Assembly: GCF_022427145.1 (NCBI RefSeq)
Contig: NZ_JAKSXN010000041.1
Coordinates: 1-52,058 of the forward strand
Direction: 5' to 3'
DNA from: Paenibacillus timonensis
GTDB taxonomy: Bacteria; Bacillota; Bacilli; Paenibacillales; Paenibacillaceae
DNA: 52,058 nucleotides
Part shown: in pieces, positions 25,253-33,442 of the stretch
Layout of the letters: the number at the start of each line of letters is the position of its first letter
Position numbering within the stretch: the first letter of the stretch is position 1
Translations under genes and position numbers: made by a program
The notes under the pieces: model-generated
The model's input: the letters and a program-made list of their open reading frames with translations, nothing else
Told to the model about the DNA's origin: nothing
Databases searched by the model: none

Positions 25253-26359
25253 TTACTTGACCGCTTTATCGGCGAACCACTGCTTGATCTCAGCTTCATG
25301 TTCGGCAGCCCAGGCGGCATCCGCCGCAACGAGTTTTGCATTCGGGTCGCGGTTCTCCTTCGGCTTTGCGCCGGAAACCGACGGTTCGAAATAAGCTTCT
25401 TCGCCTTGGTCGACCAGTTGCTGTTGCGTGTTCGGATCCAGTAGAAATTCGATGAAAGCTTTGGCGGCGTTCGGATTTTTGGTATCTTTCTGAATCGCGG
25501 CAACGCGTACAGAAGCCGGCGCTCCTTCTTCCGGCCAAACGATATCGATCGGCTCACCCGCCGTCAACATGCTGTAGGCGTTGGATTCCTGAAGAGCCGC
25601 GATACTCACTTCACCGGAGCTAAGTGCCTGCACAACCTGCGGATTTTTTGGATAAACGCGAAGGCCGTTGTTGAACCAGGAATCGAACAGTTCTTTACCG
25701 CCGTCCATGCCGGATTGTTCGAAGAAACGCGCTACGAAGGGATAGGCCGGGGCGGCGATGGCCGGGTCTGCGGTAGCGATTAACCCCTTGTACTCGGGTT
25801 TGGCGAAATCCGCCCAAGTTTTGGGAGCCTGATCCTCCGAGAATTTGTTTGTGTTATATACGATGACGCCAGCCGCATGCGCGCCTGTCGGATAATACGC
25901 TTGGTTCCCCGGCACATAGCTGCGATACGTTTCCGTTAAATTGGCTTCGTTGTTCGGCGTCCAGCCTTCAAGCAACTGCCCTTGTTCGCCAAGGGCGTTG
26001 ATGGAGGGCATCATGTCTGCCCATATCACATCCCAATGCGGATTTCCTTTCTCTGCTTCGATTCGTGACATCAGTTCCGCCCCGTTTCCGGTAACGAGAT
26101 TCACTTTATAGCCGGTCGCTTGTTCAAACATGTCGGCAATGATATCGTCAAAATCGTTTAGGTACACCGTCAATGTTCCCTCATCCTTTGCTTCCTCCGT
26201 CGTTTCCGTGGAATTACCGGCGGCACTGGCTTGCGCATTTCCGGCTGCGTTGTGCCCTGGGGCCGCGCTGTTTTGGTTGCCTCCGCATGCGCTTAAAGCC
26301 AATGTGAGCAGCAAGGTCAATAGTACTCCTGCGGTATAGCGTTTCGTTCGATTTCTCAT
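25253..26359 (-). CDS. ABC transporter binding lipoprotein, iron/phosphonate family
   Basis: A 368-residue lipoprotein: signal peptide with lipobox ALSAC (Cys about 25), an Ala/Asn-rich linker, then a class II binding fold (LTVYLNDFDDIIADMFEQAT; WDVIWADMMPS; IVYNTNKF; GEVSIAALQESNAYSMLTAG). Ferric-binding relatives have an adjacent Tyr-Tyr pair that clamps iron; no such pair is present at the corresponding C-terminal region here, which argues against ferric iron and fits better a phosphonate or another small anion. First gene of the four-gene minus-strand operon, divergent from a LysR-type regulator 174 bp away. Confidence 0.88.
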   Translation of the reverse strand: MRNRTKRYTAGVLLTLLLTLALSACGGNQNSAAPGHNAAGNAQASAAGNSTETTEEAKDEGTLTVYLNDFDDIIADMFEQATGYKVNLVTGNGAELMSRIEAEKGNPHWDVIWADMMPSINALGEQGQLLEGWTPNNEANLTETYRSYVPGNQAYYPTGAHAAGVIVYNTNKFSEDQAPKTWADFAKPEYKGLIATADPAIAAPAYPFVARFFEQSGMDGGKELFDSWFNNGLRVYPKNPQVVQALSSGEVSIAALQESNAYSMLTAGEPIDIVWPEEGAPASVRVAAIQKDTKNPNAAKAFIEFLLDPNTQQQLVDQGEEAYFEPSVSGAKPKENRDPNAKLVAADAAWAAEHEAEIKQWFADKAVK

Positions 26360-26494
26360 TCTCTTTCTCCCTTCGAAATGTAGATGGACGATTTCATTTC
26401 CTACCCTTTCGTTCTTTAATGTAACAATCGATAGTCAGGCAAATGTTAAGCAAACGTTCGAGTTATGTTAAATAAAGTTTATGTATCTTGATTT

Positions 26495-26513
26495 ATATAG
26501 ATACAATCTATAT
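26495..26513. promoter_or_regulatory. Perfect palindrome, likely LysR-type operator
   Basis: ATATAGAT-ACA-ATCTATAT is a perfect 8-3-8 inverted repeat in the divergent region between the LysR gene and the importer operon. A wider GTATCT...AGATAC repeat (26483-26504) overlaps it. LysR regulators typically bind T-N11-A dyads here, and autoregulation plus control of the divergent operon is the usual arrangement. Confidence 0.6.
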
Positions 26514-26533
26514 TTCAGAGAGGAGGGATGGTC

Positions 26534-27424
26534 GTGAACATCCAGCAACTCAAAGTGCTACAAGAGATCGGCGGCGGCAAGACGTTGGCCGAAACGGCGG
26601 AGAAGCTTGGCTTGAAGCAGCCTACCGTGAGTTTTCACTTGCATAAGCTGGAGGAGGAATTGGGCCTGACCCTGACGCGAAAAACCGCGCGCAAGCTGCG
26701 CCCGACCGAAGCGGCTACAGACCTGTTGCCTTACGTTCGGCGAATCGTCGCTTTGACTGCGGAAATGGAGGAGAGAGCGGCTGAGCATCGGGACGGAACG
26801 TCGGTCAAACTGCGCCTTGGGGCCAGCTATACCCCAGCCACTTATTTCATGCCGCCGTATTTTGCAGGATTCCAGAAGCTCTACCCGCAAATCCAACTGC
26901 AATTGTCGGTGAAAAAAGCCGAGGCGGTACTGACTATGCTGCGCGGGTATGAAATCGAAGCGGCGATCGTCTCGTTGCCGGAATCGCGGGAAGATGACCT
27001 AACGGTTGTCCCCTTGGTCACCGACGAACTGATGCTGGTTTTTTCCCCGAATCATTCATTGGCAAGTAAGGAACAGGTGCAGGTTGAGGATTTGCGTGGG
27101 GAGACCTTTCTGCTCCATGAGCCCGGTTCGACTTCTCGCCGGTTGACGGAGGAATGGGCGGAACAGGCGGGGCTCCATTTCGACTTTTCGATGGAGCTGG
27201 GGGCCATTGAGACGATGAAGGAGGCGGTCAAATGCAATATCGGCATTGCAGTCTTGCCTCGGCGCAGCGTTGCACGGGAGATTTTAACCGGTGAGCTTCG
27301 GCAGCTGGAGCTTCCCGGGTACGTGAACCGCCGCCGGATTTGTCTGGTTTATCGGGAGGAGAAGACCTTGTCCGCTGCCGTTCGAAAATTCAATCAATAT
27401 ATGACGAGCCAAGTTTTCGGATAA
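26534..27424 (+). CDS. LysR-family transcriptional regulator
   Basis: A 296-residue regulator with an N-terminal winged helix (QQLKVLQEIGGGKTLAETAE, PTVSFHLHKLEEELGLTLT) and a C-terminal inducer-binding domain (LRLGASYTPATYFMPPYF; LRGETFLLHEPGSTSRRL; VKCNIGIAVLPRRSV). I place the start at the GTG at 26534, 6 bases after GGAGGG; the ATG at 26528 abuts the Shine-Dalgarno. It is divergent from the iron/phosphonate-type ABC operon and is its probable regulator. Similar regulators respond to the nutrient or a metabolite; the inducer is unknown. Confidence 0.92.
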   Translation: MNIQQLKVLQEIGGGKTLAETAEKLGLKQPTVSFHLHKLEEELGLTLTRKTARKLRPTEAATDLLPYVRRIVALTAEMEERAAEHRDGTSVKLRLGASYTPATYFMPPYFAGFQKLYPQIQLQLSVKKAEAVLTMLRGYEIEAAIVSLPESREDDLTVVPLVTDELMLVFSPNHSLASKEQVQVEDLRGETFLLHEPGSTSRRLTEEWAEQAGLHFDFSMELGAIETMKEAVKCNIGIAVLPRRSVAREILTGELRQLELPGYVNRRRICLVYREEKTLSAAVRKFNQYMTSQVFG

Positions 27425-27449
27425 AGCCCGGGAAATAGATATACTCGTA

Positions 27450-27493
27450 AACAACGCGAGCCGCAGGGGGAAAACCCTGCGGCTCGCGTTGTT
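27450..27493. terminator. Long bidirectional terminator hairpin
   Basis: A perfect 19-bp stem AACAACGCGAGCCGCAGGG with a six-base loop lies between the convergent LysR and YitT-like genes, and includes the last two bases of the YitT stop codon. T runs are weak on both sides, so termination would rely on stem stability. Confidence 0.7.
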
Positions 27494-28358
27494 ATTTCCG
27501 AGGATGGAACGTGATTTCACTCTCGCGATCGCATTGATGGACGACGGAAATGAATCGCGACCTCTCCAAACGGTGGCATTGGCACTCCAAGATGCCCATC
27601 CCGTCCTCGTTCCCGGCGTTCCCAGTCCCCGTCGGCTCCTGCCGGTATACTGCCGAACGGCTTAGGTACCGTTGCAGCTGTTCTTGGATGGCTGCGCAAT
27701 GCCGGCTTTTGATACGTGCGGTTTGAGTCAAACGCGTGCCTTGTACCGGAAGCTTGACGGCTTCGAAGGCAGTCAAGTAGGCGATGACCGAATAGAGGGC
27801 CTGCAGAAAGCCGAAGTGAAAGCCGGCACCCATCAGGAGCAGGCAGTTCAGCAATAACAAGACCCGTTCCGGAGACAACCTTCCATCGTAAAGATGTTCT
27901 ACCGCCTTCTCCGCAAAATCCAGAGCACCTCCGAAACGTAAGGATAGTCCGAGTCCAAGTCCCAGAGAACCTCCGCCGACCAGCGCCGCCAGCAGCGGCT
28001 CGCCAATGAAAGACGGGTAGGGATGGAGTACGAGAGTGCCAAGTGAAAATACCAATATTCCGATCACGGTGAAGATCCCGTAGGACCACTGAATGTTTTT
28101 GCGGTAGAGCAAGAGCAGCGGCAGATTAAGCAAAAACAGGAACAACCCGAGCTGCATCTCCATCTTTAGCGCTAGCAATACGGATAATCCCGTCACTCCT
28201 CCAACGACGATCCCATGGGGCATCAGGAACAGCTCCAGGCCGGCAGAAGCCAGCAAGGCGCCGGCAATGACGCCCACGGCACGGGGAAACGCCGGAATGA
28301 AATGCTTCCCGCCGCCGCGAACCTTCCCGGAGGAATGAACTCTCATCTGGTGTTTCAA
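27492..28358 (-). CDS. YitT-family membrane protein
   Basis: A 288-residue protein of the YitT (DUF161/DUF2179) family: five or so membrane helices from about 25 to 190 with the conserved SAGLELFLMPHGIVVGGVTG, then a soluble C-terminal DUF2179-like domain (about 200-288). Function is unknown in this family; B. subtilis has several paralogs. The start is TTG, chosen because AAGGAGGGG lies 7 bases upstream; an in-frame ATG 12 bases later lacks its own site. Confidence 0.85.
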   Translation of the reverse strand: MKHQMRVHSSGKVRGGGKHFIPAFPRAVGVIAGALLASAGLELFLMPHGIVVGGVTGLSVLLALKMEMQLGLFLFLLNLPLLLLYRKNIQWSYGIFTVIGILVFSLGTLVLHPYPSFIGEPLLAALVGGGSLGLGLGLSLRFGGALDFAEKAVEHLYDGRLSPERVLLLLNCLLLMGAGFHFGFLQALYSVIAYLTAFEAVKLPVQGTRLTQTARIKSRHCAAIQEQLQRYLSRSAVYRQEPTGTGNAGNEDGMGILECQCHRLERSRFISVVHQCDRESEITFHPRK

Positions 28359-28432
28359 ACCGACCCCTCCTTCTTGGATAAAACCATCATCAAGGGCAGG
28401 CGGTTCATCAACCTGAAAACCGGATCAGGCCA

Positions 28433-29695
28433 TTATTGCGGTGAAGTTTCCTCTTGCAGCTGTCGTTGCTGCTCCTTCCGCTTCACATGCCGAGCTTCGA
28501 AACGGAATACACGATCCAGCAGCTTGAACACCTGTTTGCTCTCCTTGGCGAGCAGCGGTCCCAGGATCGCCAGAACCAGCACATATAATGCGGCAAACGG
28601 CTGCAAAATGGACGCCAGTCCGCCGGCTTTCCCCAGATTGACTAAAATGATGGAAAACTCCCCGCGGCCCATGATCGTCAGGCCGATATTCATCGATGCC
28701 TTCGGCGACAACCCGGCCTTTCGCCCGGCGATCATGCCGGCCGTAATGTTGCCGATCAAGGTAATCGCCACGGCCGCGAGCGAATACCAAACGGCGCCGC
28801 CAAGCTCCGTCGGATCGATCGATAAGCCGAAGCTGAAGAAGAAGATGGCTCCGAAGAAATCGCGGAACGGAATCACGAACTTTTCGATTTGCTTCACATG
28901 CTCCGTTTCCGCGAGGACGAGGCCTAGCAGCAAGGCGCCGATGGCTTCGGCAACGTGCAGCGTTTCGGAGAATCCGGCAATCAAGAAGAGAACCGCGAAT
29001 ACGACCAAGATAAACAACTCATTCGAACGGATGTTAAGTGCGCGGTTAAGCAAGGGAACGATTTTTCTCCCGACAAGCAACAGAACAAGCATATAGCCAA
29101 AAGAAATGGCGGTAGATAACAGAACGCCGCCGAACGTTGACGATCCGCTTAAGACTAAACCCGACAGGACGGAAATGTAGAGGGCGAGGACGACGTCCTC
29201 GAACATGGTAATGCCCAGGACCATCTCCGTTTCCGGATTGGCGGTCCGTTTTAAATCGACGAGTACTTTAGCCACGATGGCACTGGAGGAGAATGTGGTG
29301 ATGCCGGCGATCAGAAGCACTTCCGCGAACTGGAAGCCTGCCGCCCAGCCGAAAATGATGCCTAAGGCAAAATTAATCGAGATATATATGCTTCCGCCCA
29401 GCACGATGGATTTGCCGGACTTGATGAGCCGGGTAACGGAAAACTCGAGGCCCAAATAAAAGAGCAGAAACAAAACGCCGATGCGTCCCAGGAACTCGAT
29501 GAGCTCCGCGCTCTCAATAAAGCGGAAATCGAAATGCCCCAGCTCCATGGCGTGCGGGCCTACGGCCATCCCGATGAGAATGTAGAACGGGATGACGGAT
29601 AAACGAAGTTTTGCGGAGAGCAGTCCGGCCGCCGCAATCAGGGCGATGGCCAGACCGATCTCAAGCACGAGATGATCCAATTCAACCACTTCCAT
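28433..29695 (-). CDS. khtU: K+/H+ antiporter of the CPA2 family (KhtU-like)
   Basis: A 420-residue transporter with about twelve helices and the CPA2/KefB pattern (GLLSAKLRLSVIPFYILIGM; FSSSAIVAKVLVDLKRTANP; TMFEDVVLALYISVL). B. subtilis KhtU (YhaU, about 408 residues) exports K+ in exchange for protons and is gated by KhtT, whose gene lies directly upstream here with a 14-bp overlap. The start is uncertain: the ATG at 29695 has no clear Shine-Dalgarno and relies on coupling; a TTG five codons later is possible. A hydrophilic, Gln/Lys-rich tail ends the protein. Confidence 0.88.
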   Translation of the reverse strand: MEVVELDHLVLEIGLAIALIAAAGLLSAKLRLSVIPFYILIGMAVGPHAMELGHFDFRFIESAELIEFLGRIGVLFLLFYLGLEFSVTRLIKSGKSIVLGGSIYISINFALGIIFGWAAGFQFAEVLLIAGITTFSSSAIVAKVLVDLKRTANPETEMVLGITMFEDVVLALYISVLSGLVLSGSSTFGGVLLSTAISFGYMLVLLLVGRKIVPLLNRALNIRSNELFILVVFAVLFLIAGFSETLHVAEAIGALLLGLVLAETEHVKQIEKFVIPFRDFFGAIFFFSFGLSIDPTELGGAVWYSLAAVAITLIGNITAGMIAGRKAGLSPKASMNIGLTIMGRGEFSIILVNLGKAGGLASILQPFAALYVLVLAILGPLLAKESKQVFKLLDRVFRFEARHVKRKEQQRQLQEETSPQ

Positions 29696-30176
29696 TCAAT
29701 AGGATCTGTCTGATTTGCTGTTGGTGGAGCCGTTCGCCGAGCACGACAACCATCGCATCGGCCGTAAGCATCAGATCCGCTCCGGGATTGATGTGTTTCG
29801 TATGGTTTTTCTCGATGACGGCGATGATCGTAGCTCCGGAACGTTGACGGATTTTGAGCTCGCCGATGGTTTTGCCGATGGATTTGAAGTTAGGCTCTAA
29901 TTTATACCATTCAATGATCAGATCGCCTAAAGCGACTTCAATGTTCTCCAAAGCCGTCGGTTTGTAAGTCACGCCGCCGACGATGGCCGAGACGTATCTC
30001 GCTTCATCGTCGTCAAGAGTCACCATGGAGACGCTGTCGTCCGGCTCGTCGTGATCGAAGTGATACAGCTCGCGCCGGCCGTCATCATGGATAATGATCG
30101 TTAGTTTGTCGCCGCTTCGGGCCTCGATCACGAACTTTTTCCCGATTCCAGGCAGATCTGTTTCTTTGAGATTCAT
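29682..30176 (-). CDS. khtT: K+/H+ antiporter regulatory subunit (KhtT-like, RCK_C domain)
   Basis: A 164-residue soluble protein, close to B. subtilis KhtT (165). The N-terminal part (about 1-75) starts MNLKETDLPGIGKKFVIEAR, and the C-terminal part from about 80 is an RCK_C/TrkA_C domain (GKTIGELKIRQRSGATIIAV; INPGADLMLTADAMVVVLGE). KhtT is known to gate KhtU and to bind cyclic di-AMP. The ATG at 30176 has GGAGG 10 bases upstream. An upstream extension of the frame has no ribosome binding site. Confidence 0.9.
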   Translation of the reverse strand: MNLKETDLPGIGKKFVIEARSGDKLTIIIHDDGRRELYHFDHDEPDDSVSMVTLDDDEARYVSAIVGGVTYKPTALENIEVALGDLIIEWYKLEPNFKSIGKTIGELKIRQRSGATIIAVIEKNHTKHINPGADLMLTADAMVVVLGERLHQQQIRQILLNGSG

Positions 30177-30310
30177 TTGAGTCAAGCCTCCAGTTTTTAG
30201 AGTCATCATTCCCATTTTGGGTATTGCAAAATAAGCCTCATGCGAATTCCGTTTTTTGAAAACGGGAATGCAAGGCAGGAGGCTGGATTTCAAAAACGTT
30301 GAAGTTGGGA

Positions 30311-30664
30311 TTAAGCCACGAACATGCTCGTAAATTTGATGGGCATAAGCAGAAGCCGCCTTAACAGCAGGCAAAAAAACGGGCGGAAACGCACCCATGG
30401 CGCCAGCAGCAAGAAGCTGACCAGGGCCGGGACGTTATCCAGTTGATGCGGGGTTCTGTCAATGAACAGCTTGCCGTGGGACGGCGAACTGTTGAGGCGC
30501 AGCGGCACCTTGTGGTGCACGGCGTGATATTCGGTTTCCAGCGTTTCTTCCCCGCCGGCTTCCGCCTGAAGAGGGGGTGAAAGGAAGGAGGGCAGGGAAA
30601 AAGCCATAAACAACGACAAAATAGCGGCAGCCAACCAGCGAAGCCCTATTTTTTGCGTTTTCAT
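30311..30664 (-). CDS. Small exported or membrane protein of unknown function
   Basis: A 117-residue protein with GGGGAGGG well placed before its ATG. It has an N-terminal signal-like segment (about 9-33, ending SPPLQAEA), a short polar stretch rich in His and Glu, and a C-terminal hydrophobic and basic segment (about 80-110). I do not recognise the family. In B. subtilis a small gene, khtS (yhaS), precedes khtT and khtU; this gene occupies the same place but I cannot claim homology. The real evidence is the ribosome binding site and signal peptide, so it may be a false call. Confidence 0.5.
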   Translation of the reverse strand: MKTQKIGLRWLAAAILSLFMAFSLPSFLSPPLQAEAGGEETLETEYHAVHHKVPLRLNSSPSHGKLFIDRTPHQLDNVPALVSFLLLAPWVRFRPFFCLLLRRLLLMPIKFTSMFVA

Positions 30665-30764
30665 GCTGAATCCCTCCCCTTGGACATCGATTTACTTATC
30701 TTTAGGATAGCATACCGGTGTCTTTCTTTTCAAAAGATAGAGCTGCTTAAGTGCAATTTTTCAT

Positions 30765-32048
30765 TCAAATAAGGAAATACCGGATCAGGATATACGCGCT
30801 GGAAAATACGATCGACAGAATCATCAGCGGGAAACCGGCTTTGAGAAACCGCACGAACGTAATCGGCTCGCCCTCCTTGGCAGACATGCCCGCCGCGATC
30901 AAATTGGCGCTGGCTCCAATCAGTGATCCGTTTCCCCCGAGACAAGCGCCAAGCGCCAGGCTCCACCACAGCGGCTCCAGGTTACTGATCCCCATGGCCC
31001 CCATATCCTGAATCATCGGAATCATCGTCGCAACGAACGGGATGTTATCCAGGAAAGAGGAAGCGATCGCGCTAAGCCATAGAATCAGCATGGAAGTCGC
31101 CAGCGGATCCCCTCCGGTCAAGTCGATAGCCCACTCGGCCAGCCGCTTGATGGTCCCGGTATCGATCAACCCGCCAACCAGGACGAACAACCCGATAAAG
31201 AAGAAGATCGTCGGCCACTCAACGGAGCGGAACGCTCTTTCCATGACATGCTCCCCGGTGAGCAATAGCAGCAGGAAAGCCCCCGCTAAAGCCACGGTTG
31301 CCGACTCCAGGTGGAACGTTTGGTGCAGGAAGAAGCCCAGCAGCGTCAATCCCAGAATGATCAGACATTTCGTGAGCAGCTTCTGATCCGTGATCAAGCC
31401 TTCCAAGCTGATGTTCATGATGTTCTTCTGATTCTCCGGCGTCGACTTGATGCTCTTGCGGAACATCATAACGAGAATCGGCAAGGTGACCGCTAGGATC
31501 ACGATGACGATGGGCGCCAGGTTTTGCAGGAAAGCGATAAAGGTCAGTTCCTTGACGGCGCTGCCGATCATGATATTCGGCGGGTCCCCTATTAAGGTTG
31601 CCGTCCCGCCGATGTTCGAGGCAACGACCAGCGAGAAAATGTAAGGAAAGGCCTTGACCTTAAGCTGGCGGGTAATGCTATAGGCGACCGGCACCATTAA
31701 AATGATCGTCGTCACATTGTCCAGGAAGGCGGACCCAACCGCCGTAATCAGCGCCAGCAGCCAAAGGATCGTCACGGGATTGCCCTTGGCCTTCCGGGCC
31801 GTCCAAATGCCGATATATTTGAAGAGTCCCGTTTCTGCCGTGGTGTTGACGATAATCATCATGCCGATCAACAGACCCAGCGTATTGAAATCGATGTGAT
31901 GAATCGCCGACTCCTGGTCGATGATGCCAAAAATGATCATCAGGACGGCGCCGACCATGGCGAGCAGCGTCCGATGGATTTTCTCCGAAATGATAAGCGC
32001 GTACGTTAATAGAAAGATGATGATGGCCCAGATTGCTTGTTGCTCCAT
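30765..32048 (-). CDS. ArsB/NhaD-family ion transporter
   Basis: A 427-residue polytopic protein of the ion-transporter superfamily (ArsB/NhaD, CitMHS-like). About eleven to twelve helices are visible with the paired hairpins ITAVGSAFLDNVTTIILMVP and WLSAIASSFLDNIPFVATMI, each with the DN motif typical of this family, followed by GACLGGNGSLIGASANLIAA. The substrate may be Na+/H+ exchange or an oxyanion; sequence alone does not decide. The ATG at 32048 has GAGAGGAG 7 bases upstream; an in-frame ATG 28 codons earlier does not. It has its own promoter and an attenuator-like leader. Confidence 0.85.
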   Translation of the reverse strand: MEQQAIWAIIIFLLTYALIISEKIHRTLLAMVGAVLMIIFGIIDQESAIHHIDFNTLGLLIGMMIIVNTTAETGLFKYIGIWTARKAKGNPVTILWLLALITAVGSAFLDNVTTIILMVPVAYSITRQLKVKAFPYIFSLVVASNIGGTATLIGDPPNIMIGSAVKELTFIAFLQNLAPIVIVILAVTLPILVMMFRKSIKSTPENQKNIMNISLEGLITDQKLLTKCLIILGLTLLGFFLHQTFHLESATVALAGAFLLLLLTGEHVMERAFRSVEWPTIFFFIGLFVLVGGLIDTGTIKRLAEWAIDLTGGDPLATSMLILWLSAIASSFLDNIPFVATMIPMIQDMGAMGISNLEPLWWSLALGACLGGNGSLIGASANLIAAGMSAKEGEPITFVRFLKAGFPLMILSIVFSSAYILIRYFLI

Positions 32049-32130
32049 AGTAATTCTCCTCTCCATGTTTGCCGTAACCCGAGGTATCTTTAGATTGCCA
32101 TGCAGGAGCAGAATTATGCCATTCCGGGTC

Positions 32131-32167
32131 AAAAAAAGGCAAAAAGAGCCCGCTACATGGCAGGCTC
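32131..32167 (-). terminator. Terminator hairpin inside the leader of the ArsB/NhaD-like gene
   Basis: On the minus strand GAGCCTGC-CATGTA-GCGGGCTC is followed by TTTTTGCCTTTTTTT. It lies about 80 bases upstream of the transporter start codon and about 45 bases downstream of its predicted promoter, so it would end most transcripts unless read through, as in attenuation or a riboswitch. Confidence 0.75.
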
Positions 32168-32210
32168 CTCCGATAACTCTCGTTTTCTATTGTTATTTAA
32201 TGCCTACATC

Positions 32211-32239
32211 ATTATATTATTAGTCATTTTAAAAGTAAA
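32211..32239 (-). promoter_or_regulatory. Sigma-A promoter of the ArsB/NhaD-like gene
   Basis: On the minus strand TTTACT (32239-32234) and a perfect TATAAT (32216-32211) are 17 bp apart. Transcription would start near 32204, giving a leader of about 155 nt that contains the terminator hairpin at 32131-32167. Confidence 0.65.
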
Positions 32240-32292
32240 GAACTTACTGCCTGGGTTCCCGCCATCGGTTTGTACCCTTGGGCTGAGCGCAT

Positions 32293-32361
32293 CCTCGACT
32301 TAGGTCTAGGTTGAAAAACCGTCCGCGGTCCGTTTTGGAAAACCTGCAATCCACCTAGAAT
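32293..32361 (+). promoter_or_regulatory. Candidate LiaR site and promoter of the Lia/Psp operon
   Basis: CCTCGACTTAGGTCTAGG (32293-32310) is an imperfect 18-bp palindrome. A second imperfect palindrome centred on CCGCGG spans 32315-32336 (AAAAC..GTTTT arms). A possible promoter follows: TTTTGG (32333-32338), 17 bp, TAGAAT (32356-32361). A weak -35 with an upstream dyad would suit an activator such as the LiaR encoded in this window; assignment is inferred. Confidence 0.4.
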
Positions 32362-32402
32362 AGAGACATAAGGTTGATCAAATGAGAGGCGGTGATAAAT
32401 CG

Positions 32403-32699
32403 ATGAAAACAAATCGACCGAATGTATTCGCTATTGTACTTATTGCCCTGGGCGCTCTGATTCTGCTGGGCAAGTTGACTCCTTTCCTGGGCAGCCTGTT
32501 CGGCCTGGTGATCGCGATCGTGATGATCGGTCTCGGATATTACGGGATTCGCCGGGGGAACGCGTTCTTCGGATGGCTGGTGCTGATTTTCGGGGTCATC
32601 TCCCTGATCTCCAAGCTGGCTTGGCTGATCGTTCCGCTCTTGGGTATCGGATTAATCGTATACGGTATCTCTTCCCTTAGAGGAAGACGGAGCTACTGA
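32403..32699 (+). CDS. LiaI/LiaF-like small membrane protein
   Basis: A 98-residue protein made of about three to four hydrophobic segments with short Gly-rich turns, such as IVLIALGALILLGKLTPFLG and LGIGLIVYGISSLRG. This matches the LiaI-LiaF-like transmembrane region. In B. subtilis LiaI anchors the PspA-like LiaH at the membrane during envelope stress; here a PspA gene follows after 63 bp. GAGGCGGTGAT precedes the ATG at 32403; an in-frame ATG at 32382 lacks spacing. Confidence 0.78.
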   Translation: MKTNRPNVFAIVLIALGALILLGKLTPFLGSLFGLVIAIVMIGLGYYGIRRGNAFFGWLVLIFGVISLISKLAWLIVPLLGIGLIVYGISSLRGRRSY

Positions 32700-32762
32700 T
32701 TAAATAGCATACATGCAGAATAACTTGAAATGAGGACCGAAAGGTTAGGAGGGAAGGGTGTC

Positions 32763-33437
32763 ATGAGTGTATTTCGTCGGGTACGAGATATTACGGTAGC
32801 TACTTTGAATGAAAAGTTGGAGCAATCCCAAGATCCGGTCAGACTGATCGACCAGTTCCTGATCGAAACGCGGCAAGAAATCGCCGAAGCCGAGAAGCTG
32901 CATTATCAATACAGCGGCCACGCAAAGCAAATGAAGCAGCAGGTTGACCAGGCCAAGGTCATGCGCGACAAACGCGAAGAACAAGCGTTGCTCGCGTTGA
33001 AAGCAGGCGAGGAGCATTTGGCTAAACTGGCCCTGCAAGAGAAGATGCTATACGAGGAAAAGGTTGAGCAATACACCGAATTGTACACGCAAAGCTTGGA
33101 GTCGTTGCAGGAATTGGAAGCCCAGCTGAACGAATTGAAGACCGAATATCAGGTCGTGTACAGCAAGCGGCAATACTATTACGCAAGAATGGAGACGCTT
33201 CGTTTACAGCAGCGGATGAACCAGCGGATGAGCGGTTACGGCGTGCAGGACGTGCCGAAGATGTTTCATCGCTTGGAGGACCGGGTGTCCGATATGGAAT
33301 GGGAAGCCCGAAGCCTGCGCGACTTGCGGAGAGCGGGTTCGGATTTCTTGAACCAAGCCGGCTCCGCCATCCAATCGACTCTGGAACAGGAGCTCTCCCG
33401 CTTGAAGCAGAAGCTGAATAACCAGGGAGAGGAGTAA
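32763..33437 (+). CDS. PspA/IM30 (LiaH-like) membrane-stress protein, copy 1
   Basis: A 224-residue, mostly helical coiled-coil protein of the PspA/IM30/ESCRT-III family. The N-terminal amphipathic helix MSVFRRVRDITVATLNEKLE and the following DPVRLIDQFLIETRQEIAEA are typical. It should assemble on the inner face of damaged membranes. ATG 32763 has TAGGAGGG upstream. It shares its start pattern with the second PspA at 33947 but is clearly diverged, so the pair is an old duplication. Confidence 0.9.
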   Translation: MSVFRRVRDITVATLNEKLEQSQDPVRLIDQFLIETRQEIAEAEKLHYQYSGHAKQMKQQVDQAKVMRDKREEQALLALKAGEEHLAKLALQEKMLYEEKVEQYTELYTQSLESLQELEAQLNELKTEYQVVYSKRQYYYARMETLRLQQRMNQRMSGYGVQDVPKMFHRLEDRVSDMEWEARSLRDLRRAGSDFLNQAGSAIQSTLEQELSRLKQKLNNQGEE

Positions 33438-33442
33438 GATCG

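Noticed and set aside
32240..32300. Minus-strand stretch resembling the 5' part of a cyclic di-AMP (ydaO) riboswitch
   Set aside because: GCGCTCAGCCC and GGCGGGAACCCAG look similar, but the second half of the riboswitch is missing and the stretch lies upstream of the predicted promoter, so it would not be in the transcript.
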